Positions 18,175 to 25,688 of a stretch of 64,000 bases of DNA are shown here, in pieces. The stretch is from UBA4644 sp034933145 (GTDB lineage Bacteria; Bacillota; Clostridia; Oscillospirales; Butyricicoccaceae), in the NCBI GenBank assembly GCA_034933145.1, contig JAYFOA010000001.1:26847-90846 (forward strand). Reading direction: 5' to 3'. The notes under the pieces are model-generated. The model was given only the letters and a program-made list of their open reading frames with translations. It ran no database searches and was not told the DNA's origin. Every line of letters starts with the position of its first letter. Within the stretch, counting starts at the first letter, position 1. The position numbers and the translations under genes are program-made.

Positions 18175-18483
18175 ATGCCGGATTTTGGACATCCCTTTTC
18201 CGGGCTTGCCAAGGAACGCAAGCTCACCGATGCGGAACTGATCCGCGCGATCCGTTTCATGGTTGCCGCGGAGTATGAGGCCATCCAGCTCTATATGCAG
18301 CTGGCCGAATCGACAGATAACAAGCTGGCGGTTGAGGTGCTAAAAGACATTGCCGACGAAGAGCGCGTACACGCGGGCGAGTTTCTCCGTCTTCTTCGGG
18401 AATTGGCTCCCGATGAGGAAAAGCTCTATGCAGAAGGCGCAGCGGAAGTCGAGGAAGAGATCGAAAAGCTGCGCGGAAAATAA
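18175..18483 (+). CDS. short ferritin-like protein, EncFtn/rubrerythrin-like
   Basis: 102 residues, two long helices. The iron-binding pattern RFMVAAEYEAIQLY and DEERVHAGEF gives one ExxH set, half of a ferritin four-helix bundle. The length and a Glu-rich C-terminal tail fit the encapsulated-ferritin-like (EncFtn) family, where two subunits build one di-iron site. No encapsulin shell gene lies nearby. It follows the rubrerythrin fusion by 68 bases with AAGGAG upstream and is closed by a strong terminator, so an iron/peroxide role is likely. Confidence 0.75.
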   Translation: MPDFGHPFSGLAKERKLTDAELIRAIRFMVAAEYEAIQLYMQLAESTDNKLAVEVLKDIADEERVHAGEFLRLLRELAPDEEKLYAEGAAEVEEEIEKLRGK

Positions 18484-18514
18484 CCATTTTATCCTCTTTT
18501 CCAATCACAGCAAG

Positions 18515-18562
18515 AATAGGTCCCCACCGGCAGCGAAATTCGCCGCCGGTGGGGACCTATTT
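18515..18562. terminator. strong terminator after the ferritin-like gene
   Basis: A 17-bp perfect stem (18515-18531 with 18545-18561), GC-rich in its core and flanked by AATA and TATT. It closes the plus-strand redox cluster; T-poor flanks make direction uncertain. Confidence 0.8.
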
Positions 18563-18595
18563 ATGATGCGCCGTGTCCAAGCGCGGCGGCACAGA

Positions 18596-18633
18596 CAAAA
18601 ATAGGCTTTCGGAAACAGTGTTTCCGAAAGCCC
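18596..18633 (-). terminator. terminator of the SCIFF operon
   Basis: On the minus strand GGCTTTCGGAAAC pairs with GTTTCCGAAAGCC (18604-18616 with 18620-18632), followed by TATTTTTG. It lies 17 bases past the maturase stop. Confidence 0.85.
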
Positions 18634-18649
18634 ATCTGATACCGAAAGC

Positions 18650-20053
18650 TTATATTTCAGCCGGTTCCGCGGCGTCCGGGACAATACCCGCCTCCGCGAC
18701 CTTAACCATGATCGCACACTCCATACGCTTGCGGAACAGGCGGCAGCCGTACTCGTAAGTCCCGGTAATCGAGCCGGTGGCGTGGCAGGCGTTGGCCGCA
18801 CATCCGCCGCCGCAATACAGCTTTGCCCAGCAGTCGCGACAGTCCGGGCGGGCATAGGCATTACACAGCTTAAATTCGTCTCGCAGCTCCGTATTGGTTA
18901 CGCCCTGCCATACATCACCCATGCGATAATGCTCGTCCCCGACAAATTGATGGCAGGGATACAGGTCGCCCCAAGGCGTTACAGCCAAATATTCCGTTCC
19001 GGAGCCGCACCCGGAAATGCGCTTGTAGATGCACGGACCCCCGGTCAGGTCAATCATATAATGATAGAATGTGAAGGGCCGACCCTCCTGCGACCGGCGG
19101 ATCATTTCCTTCGCCAGCTGCTCATACTGCGTAAAGAGCACCGGCAGATCCTCTTCTGTCAACGCATACTCGTCCCCCGTTTCGCAAACCACCGGTTCCA
19201 TGGAAAGCTGGGTGAACCCCAAATCCAGCATGTGCTGCAGGTCGCTGAAAAAATCCGGGTTATTGTGGGTATAGGTGCCACGCATATAATAACTCCGATC
19301 CCCGCGCTGTTCCACAAAGCGCTGGAACTTCGGCACAATGAGATCATAGGTACCCCGTCCGTCGGCCGTCTTGCGGTAGCGGTCGTGCACTTCCTTCCGC
19401 CCGTCAAGGCTCAATACCACGTTATAGCATTCCCGGTTGGCGAAATCAATGACCTCGTCATCCAGGCTGAGGCCGTTGGTGGTCAGCGTGAAGCGGAAAT
19501 TCTTATTCTTTTCCCTTTCAATGCTTCTGGCATAGGCGGTGACCTGTTTGACCACTTCAAAGTTCATCAGTGGCTCGCCGCCAAAAAAGTCAACCTCCAG
19601 GTTCCGGTGCGCGCCGGAATAAGCCACAAGAAAGTCAATGGCCTGTTTTGCTACTTCAAAGGACATAAGGGCCCGTTCTCCCTGATACTTTCCCTGGCTG
19701 GCAAAACAGTACTGGCAGCTGAAATTGCAGGTATGCGCCACATGCAGGCACAGTGCCTTGATCTCCGTATTCCGTTTTTTGAGGTCAAAGGCCAGGTTTT
19801 CATAAACATCGTCGGTGAACAGCTTTTTCTGCGCCTTCAGTTCCTCGATGTCTTCGATTGTCTTTTCAATCTCCGCCTCGTTTACATCCGGCAAGTGCCC
19901 GTATTTGTCCAGCATAGCACGGACGATCTCAGGCTTTTCGTGACTCTCGTACATGGAAATGATGTCGTAGGCCAGCGGATCCACACAGTGAACTGCGCCG
20001 CTGAATACATCCAACACAATATTATATCCGTTCAATTGATACTGGTGAATCAT
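18650..20053 (-). CDS. SCIFF peptide maturase, radical SAM/SPASM
   Basis: 467 residues. The radical-SAM cluster ligands are Cys109, Cys113 and Cys116 in HTCNFSCQYC. The C-terminal SPASM region has CGSGTEYLAVTPWGDLYPC and a run of Cys in CRDCWAKLYCGGGCAAN for two auxiliary 4Fe-4S clusters. The first 95 residues resemble a peptide-recognition (RRE-like) region. The enzyme forms Cys-to-Thr sulfur-to-alpha-carbon thioether bonds in the SCIFF peptide, whose gene lies 64 bases upstream. The ATG at 20053 is preceded by GGAGA; the longer open frame overlaps the SCIFF gene and is rejected. This pair is nearly universal in Clostridia but its role is unknown. Confidence 0.93.
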   Translation of the reverse strand: MIHQYQLNGYNIVLDVFSGAVHCVDPLAYDIISMYESHEKPEIVRAMLDKYGHLPDVNEAEIEKTIEDIEELKAQKKLFTDDVYENLAFDLKKRNTEIKALCLHVAHTCNFSCQYCFASQGKYQGERALMSFEVAKQAIDFLVAYSGAHRNLEVDFFGGEPLMNFEVVKQVTAYARSIEREKNKNFRFTLTTNGLSLDDEVIDFANRECYNVVLSLDGRKEVHDRYRKTADGRGTYDLIVPKFQRFVEQRGDRSYYMRGTYTHNNPDFFSDLQHMLDLGFTQLSMEPVVCETGDEYALTEEDLPVLFTQYEQLAKEMIRRSQEGRPFTFYHYMIDLTGGPCIYKRISGCGSGTEYLAVTPWGDLYPCHQFVGDEHYRMGDVWQGVTNTELRDEFKLCNAYARPDCRDCWAKLYCGGGCAANACHATGSITGTYEYGCRLFRKRMECAIMVKVAEAGIVPDAAEPAEI

Positions 20054-20117
20054 TATCTGTCTCCAAAAAGCAGTGCCGCTTTTCTCCGCACGGGGAAAAA
20101 CGGCACCGTCTGCTTCA

Positions 20118-20267
20118 TTATTCCTTGTCCTTGGATTCGCACTGCTGGTTGGCAATGCCGCAGGAAGTTTTACAGGCCGACTGGCAGGAGGTCTGGCATT
20201 CTCCGCAGCCGCCGGTCTTGGCGCTCTTGCTCAAATCCCGGGTCTCAATCGTAACGATTCTATTCAT
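20118..20267 (-). CDS. SCIFF ribosomal peptide precursor
   Basis: A 49-residue peptide beginning MNRIVTIETRDLSKSAKTGG, with six Cys at 21, 24, 28, 32, 36 and 43 and Thr between them. Six Cys in about forty-five residues and the CGECQTSCQSACKTSC core are the definition of SCIFF. GAAAGGAG precedes the ATG. It is the substrate of the radical-SAM maturase just downstream. It is too short for ordinary gene callers. The mature product is a thioether-bridged peptide of unknown function. Confidence 0.95.
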   Translation of the reverse strand: MNRIVTIETRDLSKSAKTGGCGECQTSCQSACKTSCGIANQQCESKDKE

Positions 20268-20356
20268 ATTTGTGCTCCTTTCAAATTTATTATCTACGTT
20301 ATCATATCATTTTCTCCTCCGGTTTTCAATATCCACGTATGGCGGGCGGCGGAAAA

Positions 20357-21106
20357 TCAAAGCTTTCGCGCTTTGATGATAAAGGACAACGGGAATCTCT
20401 GTGCCTTGTACGGCGTATAATAGCCGGACGAAACCTCCGCTGGTGCTGCCAGCGTACTGCTGTCGGTTTCCTCGACAAGCCGCTCAATCGCAAACCCGGC
20501 CTCCGCCAACGTATTGATATAGGTGGATAGCTTACGCTTTTTCAGGGTAACAGGGTTTCCCCGCTGCAAATAGGAGACCATATCCTCGCTGAGATAGCTA
20601 CCGTCAAAAACCACCTGCTCCTCCCGGACCCCGACGCATCGCAGGAGCGGGTGATCCCATGAAAAAATAAACGTTCCGTCCTTTTTCAGATACGACGCAA
20701 TGTTATGAAACGTTGCCTCAAGGTCTGCCGTCCAGCCAATGGCGTAGATGGAATATACCACATCAAAATATGCCTTCGGCAACCCGCAATCCGATTCCAT
20801 CGGGGCATTGCGCAGCTCCGGCGCATATCCGCTTTCGGTCAGAAGCCGCCGTGCGTTTTCTATCTGTCTTGTAGACAGATCAAGGCCCCACAATCCGGCC
20901 GCGCCGCAATCGCCGCACCATTTCAGCGAATGGCCGCTGCCGCAGCCGATATCCAATACCTGCTTTCCATGCAGATCGGGGAACAGCCGCAGTTCGTCTT
21001 CCGTCGGAACATAGCAGCCGTAAGCAGGCAGCGCGGTTACGCCGAACCAGCTATCGGCCATCGCATCCCAGCTTTGCTTATTCCGAGCCAGCATTTCATC
21101 GGTCAT
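20357..21106 (-). CDS. class I SAM-dependent methyltransferase
   Basis: 249 residues. SAM-binding motif I is VLDIGCGSGHSLKW near residue 50, followed by the acidic GLDLS and the family-typical SFIIKARK end. The N-terminal NKQSWDAMADSWFG is common in small-molecule methyltransferases. The substrate is unknown. The gene overlaps the decarboxylase by 4 nt (ATGA) and lies 89 bases upstream of the SCIFF gene in the same direction. No link to SCIFF maturation is established. Confidence 0.85.
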   Translation of the reverse strand: MTDEMLARNKQSWDAMADSWFGVTALPAYGCYVPTEDELRLFPDLHGKQVLDIGCGSGHSLKWCGDCGAAGLWGLDLSTRQIENARRLLTESGYAPELRNAPMESDCGLPKAYFDVVYSIYAIGWTADLEATFHNIASYLKKDGTFIFSWDHPLLRCVGVREEQVVFDGSYLSEDMVSYLQRGNPVTLKKRKLSTYINTLAEAGFAIERLVEETDSSTLAAPAEVSSGYYTPYKAQRFPLSFIIKARKL

Positions 21107-22587
21107 ACGTTCTCTCCTGTCTCCCAGACTTGAATGGGATCATTTGGCGCGGCACAGATAATCACGCGCCCGTCACCGGAAGAGGCGTTTACCTCCACCC
21201 CCGCGTCCGTCATGTGTCGGATCATGCGCAGAACCGCGGCAGTGATCGCTTCTCCGGGAACAACCAGCGGGATTCCGGGCGGGTAGGCCCAGAGATATTC
21301 CAGCGATGTCCGCCCTTCCGCACGAAAGAGCGCCACCGGCTCGCCGGCAAGAAATACCGCCTCTCCCGCCGGCAGGCGTACCTCTGGCATAAGTTCGAGG
21401 GCATAGATTTCTGTCGCCTCCGACCGGCGAAGTCCGGCGTCGATCTCCAAAAGGGCATCGCCGAAGCGTGCCAGCATTTCAGGCGTATCACAAATACTTG
21501 TTATCGCGAGAATATAGTCCGCAGACGCCATCTCTACCTCAATGTGAAACCGGCCGCGCAAAATACCCGCCAGCTCCGTGCCGGAAAGGCCGGCACGCCA
21601 GGTACCGATCACAACTTTTCCCCGGTCAAAACCATAAAATGCCGGATGAGACTCGTCCCCGCCCCGGCAGAGAGGCGTCAAATTGACAAGCCGCGCCAAC
21701 TGTCGGTCAAGTTCATCCAGTGCCCGGATGTAATTTGAAAACAGGACATCTTTTTGCTTCTCCAGCAGCGAAACGCAGGCGTCGATGGATGCCATAAGAA
21801 TATAAGAGGGGCTGCTGGTCTCGAATACCGACAACTCCCTCTCCAGCCGGCCCACGTCTGCCAGGTCGCCCGAGACATGGACAAGCGCCGTCTGCGTCAG
21901 CGCAGGCAGCGTCTTGTGCAGACTCATGACCACGATGTCCGCGCCCGCCTGCAGTGCCTCTCCGGAAAACTCCGTCGAAAAGCCCAGATGTGCTCCATGC
22001 GCTTCATCCACCAGCACCGGCACTCCCTGGCGGTGGGCCGCCGCAGCAATGGATGCTATGTCGCTGATGACGCCCTCATAGGTCGGCGAAGTCAGGATCA
22101 CCAGCGTCGCCGCCGGATGCTCGTCCAGCGCCTGCTTGACCTGCGCCGGCGGGATACTCCCCGCGACGCCGGAAGCGGCGTCGACCTCCGGGAACAGGTA
22201 TATGGGTTTCAATCGGCACAGCTCGATTGCATGGTATACCGCCTTGTGGCAATTACGCGCCACCAGTACCGTATCCCCCGGTCGGGTCTGCGCTCGGATG
22301 GCGGCCAACAGGCCACAGGTGCTTCCGTTGACAAGGAAGAAGCTGCGCCGCGTACCCCAGAGGCGGGCGGCACGCGCCTGGGATCCACGCAGAAGGCCCG
22401 TGGCATGATGCAGATTATCAAAACCCTCAATCTCGGTGATATCCAACCCGCAGCAATCCTGTAGAACCTCCGGCAGCATCTTGGCGTTCCGCTTATGCCC
22501 CGGCATGTGCATGGGCAGTGCATCCCCCGCCGTATAAACTGAAATTACTTCCGACAAAGTGCGTGGGGTATTCTGTTTTTCTTCCAT
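21103..22587 (-). CDS. Orn/Lys/Arg decarboxylase family, short form
   Basis: 494 residues of the PLP fold-type I decarboxylase family. MHMPGHKRN lies near the N-terminus and the PLP lysine is in SLHKTLPALTQTA, after DEAHGAHLGF. The N-terminal wing domain of the large inducible enzymes is missing, so it matches the shorter B. subtilis SpeA/YaaO-like group (arginine or lysine decarboxylase, polyamine synthesis). The ATG at 22587 is preferred over a TTG two codons upstream. It overlaps the methyltransferase. Confidence 0.88.
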   Translation of the reverse strand: MEEKQNTPRTLSEVISVYTAGDALPMHMPGHKRNAKMLPEVLQDCCGLDITEIEGFDNLHHATGLLRGSQARAARLWGTRRSFFLVNGSTCGLLAAIRAQTRPGDTVLVARNCHKAVYHAIELCRLKPIYLFPEVDAASGVAGSIPPAQVKQALDEHPAATLVILTSPTYEGVISDIASIAAAAHRQGVPVLVDEAHGAHLGFSTEFSGEALQAGADIVVMSLHKTLPALTQTALVHVSGDLADVGRLERELSVFETSSPSYILMASIDACVSLLEKQKDVLFSNYIRALDELDRQLARLVNLTPLCRGGDESHPAFYGFDRGKVVIGTWRAGLSGTELAGILRGRFHIEVEMASADYILAITSICDTPEMLARFGDALLEIDAGLRRSEATEIYALELMPEVRLPAGEAVFLAGEPVALFRAEGRTSLEYLWAYPPGIPLVVPGEAITAAVLRMIRHMTDAGVEVNASSGDGRVIICAAPNDPIQVWETGENV

Positions 22588-22677
22588 ATACAAATCACCG
22601 GCCTTATTATACCTGTGTCCGTTATTTCCGTCAACGAAGGCACAGCCGACGGGCAGTTCGTAGTAAACAATTTTACA

Positions 22678-22706
22678 TTGACATATATGCTGTCCAATAA
22701 TATAAT
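22678..22706 (+). promoter_or_regulatory. consensus sigma-A promoter of the riboswitch leader
   Basis: TTGACA (22678-22683), a 17-bp spacer and TATAAT (22701-22706): a perfect match to consensus. It starts the leader that holds the c-di-GMP aptamer. Confidence 0.9.
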
Positions 22707-22724
22707 CAGTTTAGAAAAACTCCG

Positions 22725-22808
22725 ATAATAGCAAACCTGATGAAAGTCAGGGACGCAAAGCCACGGGTCTACGGCAGATATGCTATGACAGCCGGGTTGC
22801 CGAAGAGG
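22725..22808 (+). ncRNA. cyclic di-GMP-I riboswitch (GEMM)
   Basis: Conserved blocks of the GEMM-I aptamer are present in order: GCAAACC, the GAAA tetraloop hairpin CCTGATGAAAGTCAGG, GGACGCAAAGCC, and the closing GACAGCCGGGTTGCC. It ends about 14 nt before an intrinsic terminator, so c-di-GMP should control read-through into the stalk-domain gene. Confidence 0.95.
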
Positions 22809-22821
22809 TCACAGAGACGAC

Positions 22822-22856
22822 ACTGTGTGCCTGTTTGGCATACAGTTTTTTTATTT
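22822..22856 (+). terminator. terminator of the c-di-GMP riboswitch
   Basis: ACTGTGTGCC pairs with GGCATACAGT (22822-22831 with 22837-22846), followed by seven T and ATTTT. It lies between the aptamer and the ribosome site of the next gene. Confidence 0.88.
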
Positions 22857-22873
22857 TAGAAGGGGGAAAACGC

Positions 22874-23794
22874 ATGAAAAAAGTGTTTGCAGTCGTTCTG
22901 GCCATGGCAATGGTAATTTCGCTGTCGCTTACATCCTTTGCGGAAAGCGGGAAACCAGAGAAAAGTGGGAAGAGTACGGAAAGCTCCGCTGCCGAACACG
23001 GAAAAAAATCGTCCGACCCGCAAAAACAGTTTTTTGCTGAGCTGAATACGCAGAAGAAGGAACTGCAGCAGCAAAAGACACTTTTGAATCAGCAAAAAGA
23101 AGCGCTGGAAACTCAGTACGAGGCACTGGTTGCTTCCGGGGATACAGCGAATGCCGAGGCTGTTCTGGCCGACCTCAACACGCTGAATGAGCAGATTTCA
23201 GGCCTTCAGGCACAAATTAAGGAAACCATTAACGAGCGGTATATGGTCGTAAAAACCCTGTATTCGGATGCCGAGCTTTCCGAGTTTGACAGTGCGGCAG
23301 AGCTGATCGCGCAGATGTATCAAGATGCCAAGGTACTATCGGCCGACTGCGTGACCGTCAACAATAACCTGATTAAATTTGACGCCCCCCCATATATTAA
23401 GGGCGGAGTTACGCTGGTTCCTCTCCGGGCTGTCTCTGAAGAGCTGGGCGCGGAGGTTTCCTGGGATGTGGAAACCAAAACCGTAACGGTAGTCAAGGAT
23501 AATACCGTTATTGAAATTACCGTAAATGAAACTACCGTCTCTATCAACGGCACTCAGGTCGACGTTCCGATCCCTGCCGAAATCACCTGCGGCCGGACTT
23601 ACCTCCCCCTGCGGTTCCTCGCCGAAATTCTTGATTTCAGTGTTTCTTGGGACGGAGACAATCAGCTCATCGACATCGACGGTGATCTTTCCGAAGAAAC
23701 ACCTTCTGAAGAGGAGCCTTCTGAAGAACCCGCGGAACCTTCCGGTGATCCCACCGCTCCTGAGACGCCGGAAAGTCCTTCCTCCGAGAGCTGA
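22874..23794 (+). CDS. secreted stalk-domain (copper amine oxidase N-like) protein
   Basis: 306 residues. A signal peptide (MKKVFAVVLAMAMVISLSLTSFA) leads to a coiled-coil-rich stretch (about 50-130, many Gln/Lys/Glu) and a PF07833-type domain with the two beta modules GVTLVPLRAVSEELGAEVSW and CGRTYLPLRFLAEILDFSVSW. The tail is rich in Glu, Pro and Ser. Such domains mediate wall or surface contacts; there is no enzyme domain. The ATG at 22874 follows AAGGGGG; an upstream ATG at 22835 lies inside the terminator. The gene is under the c-di-GMP riboswitch, which suggests a role in adhesion or the sessile state. Confidence 0.85.
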   Translation: MKKVFAVVLAMAMVISLSLTSFAESGKPEKSGKSTESSAAEHGKKSSDPQKQFFAELNTQKKELQQQKTLLNQQKEALETQYEALVASGDTANAEAVLADLNTLNEQISGLQAQIKETINERYMVVKTLYSDAELSEFDSAAELIAQMYQDAKVLSADCVTVNNNLIKFDAPPYIKGGVTLVPLRAVSEELGAEVSWDVETKTVTVVKDNTVIEITVNETTVSINGTQVDVPIPAEITCGRTYLPLRFLAEILDFSVSWDGDNQLIDIDGDLSEETPSEEEPSEEPAEPSGDPTAPETPESPSSES

Positions 23795-23808
23795 ACCCAT
23801 GCAGCTCT

Positions 23809-23846
23809 AAAAATGGGGATGGCGAAATGCCATCCCCATTTTTTAT
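23809..23846 (+). terminator. terminator after the stalk-domain gene
   Basis: AAATGGGGATGGC pairs with GCCATCCCCATTT around GAAAT (23811-23841 region), followed by a T-run. Confidence 0.9.
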
Positions 23847-23976
23847 TTATAAATTAAAAAATCACCGTAAAAATCTGACGAAACGCATAAACCTTTCCTT
23901 TCATAACGGCAGATCATTTTCCAATACTATGAATGCAGAAAAAGATGCAAAGACAAAATGCACAGGAGGAAAAGAT

Positions 23977-24198
23977 ATGTCGAGACCGAAAACACCGCTC
24001 GTTCCCGAAGCGCGGGAAGCGCTGACCCGATTCAAAATGGAGTGTGCCCGTGAAATCGGCCGGGAGCAGTTTACGAAAGAATTCAATGACCACTATAAAG
24101 GTGATCTCACCGCTCGTCAGAACGGCTCTGAGGGCGGCCCCATCGGCGGTCAAATGGTAAAACGGATGCTTGAGCGTGCCAGAGGCCAGATGTCCTAA
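23977..24198 (+). CDS. alpha/beta-type small acid-soluble spore protein
   Basis: 73 residues. It has the SASP features VPEAREALTRFKMECAREIG near the N-terminus and the DNA-binding signature ARQNGSEGGPIGGQMVKRML. It has a longer, Lys/Glu-bearing linker between them than Bacillus SspA. Such proteins coat spore DNA and protect it from UV and heat; they are made in the forespore under SigG. The ATG at 23977 follows AGGAGGA. It is direct evidence that the host lineage forms endospores. Confidence 0.93.
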   Translation: MSRPKTPLVPEAREALTRFKMECAREIGREQFTKEFNDHYKGDLTARQNGSEGGPIGGQMVKRMLERARGQMS

Positions 24199-24218
24199 AA
24201 TGATTTTTGACAATTGCA

Positions 24219-24250
24219 CCCCTGCGGGTTAACGCCCGCGGGGGAATTTT
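24219..24250 (+). terminator. terminator after the SASP gene
   Basis: CCCCTGCGGG (24219-24228) pairs with CCCGCGGGGG (24235-24244), followed by AATTTT. Confidence 0.8.
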
Positions 24251-24342
24251 CGTATGGCCTGGACTCAATGATATGGTTTTTTGTCCCTGCGGCACCTCAA
24301 AAAAGCTCGTGTTGATATTGGTAATCTCTCTTTATTTTACAT

Positions 24343-24372
24343 AAAAAAAGCCCGGCCGAGCCGGGCCTTTTT
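24343..24372. terminator. bidirectional terminator
   Basis: GCCCGGC and GCCGGGC (24350-24356, 24360-24366) are flanked by an A-run on the left and a T-run on the right, so it can end transcripts from either side. It most likely serves the minus-strand C39-like lipoprotein gene. Confidence 0.85.
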
Positions 24373-24451
24373 ATAAAGCGGGCAAAAGCCCTGTATGTCC
24401 TTTGGGTTTCCGCGGAAGCCAGCGGCACGGGTCGGCGTTCGTGCCTGCCTC

Positions 24452-25252
24452 TTATTCGGCGGAGGGCGTTGCGATGGCAAATACCATATCGTTCAGCTCT
24501 TCCTCCGGGAAGAAGTCATAAAATGTAAAGTTATAAAGGAAGCGCTCCGCGCCGTAGACTCCATAGCCGTCCTGATTGTGATCTGTGGTGTCATAGGAGT
24601 CGGCCACAATGATCACATCATCCTGCGTGGTTTCCGTCCCCATGGTATCATAGCCGACAATGACCTGCCAATGTCCACCCCAGTCGTTCCAGCCGATGAT
24701 GATGGGCGTTCCGCCGGCGAGGGTCTCACGGACAAAATCCAGCGTGAAGACTTCATGAACGTTTTCGCCGCAGTCAAAAGTGGTATAGAGATCAAACCCG
24801 CCGACACCTTCAAAAATGTCCATCAGCTGACGCAGAGAAGTAGCCTCCGGCGCTTCGCCGTTGGAACGCAGCTGCGCCAGGGTTTGTTCGTTATAGTCGC
24901 CGAAACTGTCGTACCAGTTGAGCACCATCAGAGCGCTGCAGACGCCGCAGCTCCACTCTGAAGTTTGCTGATAAGTTTTGAAATGTGAGAGGATGGTCAG
25001 CGTATCATTGGACTCCATATTATAGAAGTCCAGATTGCTGAAGTACGGGCTGTCCTTGTGGTCACCCGCCCGCTCCACACTGTCGGCTCCGTCCTCTGCG
25101 CTGAGGTCGACGGCTGCGGGGATTTTCATCTCGTCGGTATAATTTCCGCCCGCGGCGGCGGAGGGTTCGTCTGTGCCTGCGTTCGTACCGTTGCCCGCGC
25201 AGCCGGCAAGAAGCAATGTCAGTACAAGGGTAAATACAATCAGTTTTTTCAT
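24452..25252 (-). CDS. C39-like peptidase-fold lipoprotein
   Basis: 266 residues. The signal peptide ends in the lipobox LAGC (Cys 18). A papain-like C39 domain follows: the catalytic Cys lies in QTSEWSCGVCSALMVLNWY near residue 102, and His in GGHWQVIVGYD near residue 195, followed by Asp in IIVADSYDTTDHNQDG. Gln of QTSEW fits the oxyanion position. No ABC transporter is nearby, so it is not an ABC leader peptidase. It may cleave wall-associated peptides; the substrate is unknown. Confidence 0.82.
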   Translation of the reverse strand: MKKLIVFTLVLTLLLAGCAGNGTNAGTDEPSAAAGGNYTDEMKIPAAVDLSAEDGADSVERAGDHKDSPYFSNLDFYNMESNDTLTILSHFKTYQQTSEWSCGVCSALMVLNWYDSFGDYNEQTLAQLRSNGEAPEATSLRQLMDIFEGVGGFDLYTTFDCGENVHEVFTLDFVRETLAGGTPIIIGWNDWGGHWQVIVGYDTMGTETTQDDVIIVADSYDTTDHNQDGYGVYGAERFLYNFTFYDFFPEEELNDMVFAIATPSAE

Positions 25253-25688
25253 TTTCGTTTCTCACTTTCACAAAAAAATCAATTGTACTTGTAAGTGAAA
25301 ACATGTTCGCCCTGTATTGAATTATTTATTATTGGGTACAGAAACCCGCATTTTATTTCATCAATGTCCGGAGGCAATTTGAGTCTATATAGCGATTCGT
25401 CTTTCAGAAAATAAAGACCTTTCTACTTTTACTACTCTCATGTTGTTTTTTTATACAAGTACTTGCGGCAATGCCGCAGGGACCCACGGAGAAAGACCCC
25501 GTGCCATAAAAAACCAAGCCCGCTTTTCGAGCTTTCAACAAGAGACGCGCGGCTTTTCCGCGCTTGCGACGCCGACCTGCCCTCCTTTATCCGCATGAGG
25601 CTAATTGTAACAGAAATGCACCGCGATGCAATCTTTTTTTGACGAAATCGTTTCTCCGGATGCAGTCGTTTTGTTTTCCCGTTCAGTC
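25253..25688. other. 436-base stretch without a supported gene
   Basis: It lies between the divergently ending C39-like gene (upstream side) and the end of the fatty-acid operon. A minus-strand frame ending at 25438 has no good start and overlaps nothing conserved. A short GCGGC/GCCGC hairpin at 25464-25478 follows it. Nothing else was recognised. Confidence 0.4.

Noticed and set aside
18782..20254. 490-codon open frame on the plus strand
   Set aside because: Antisense to the SCIFF maturase and the SCIFF peptide gene; no recognisable domain.
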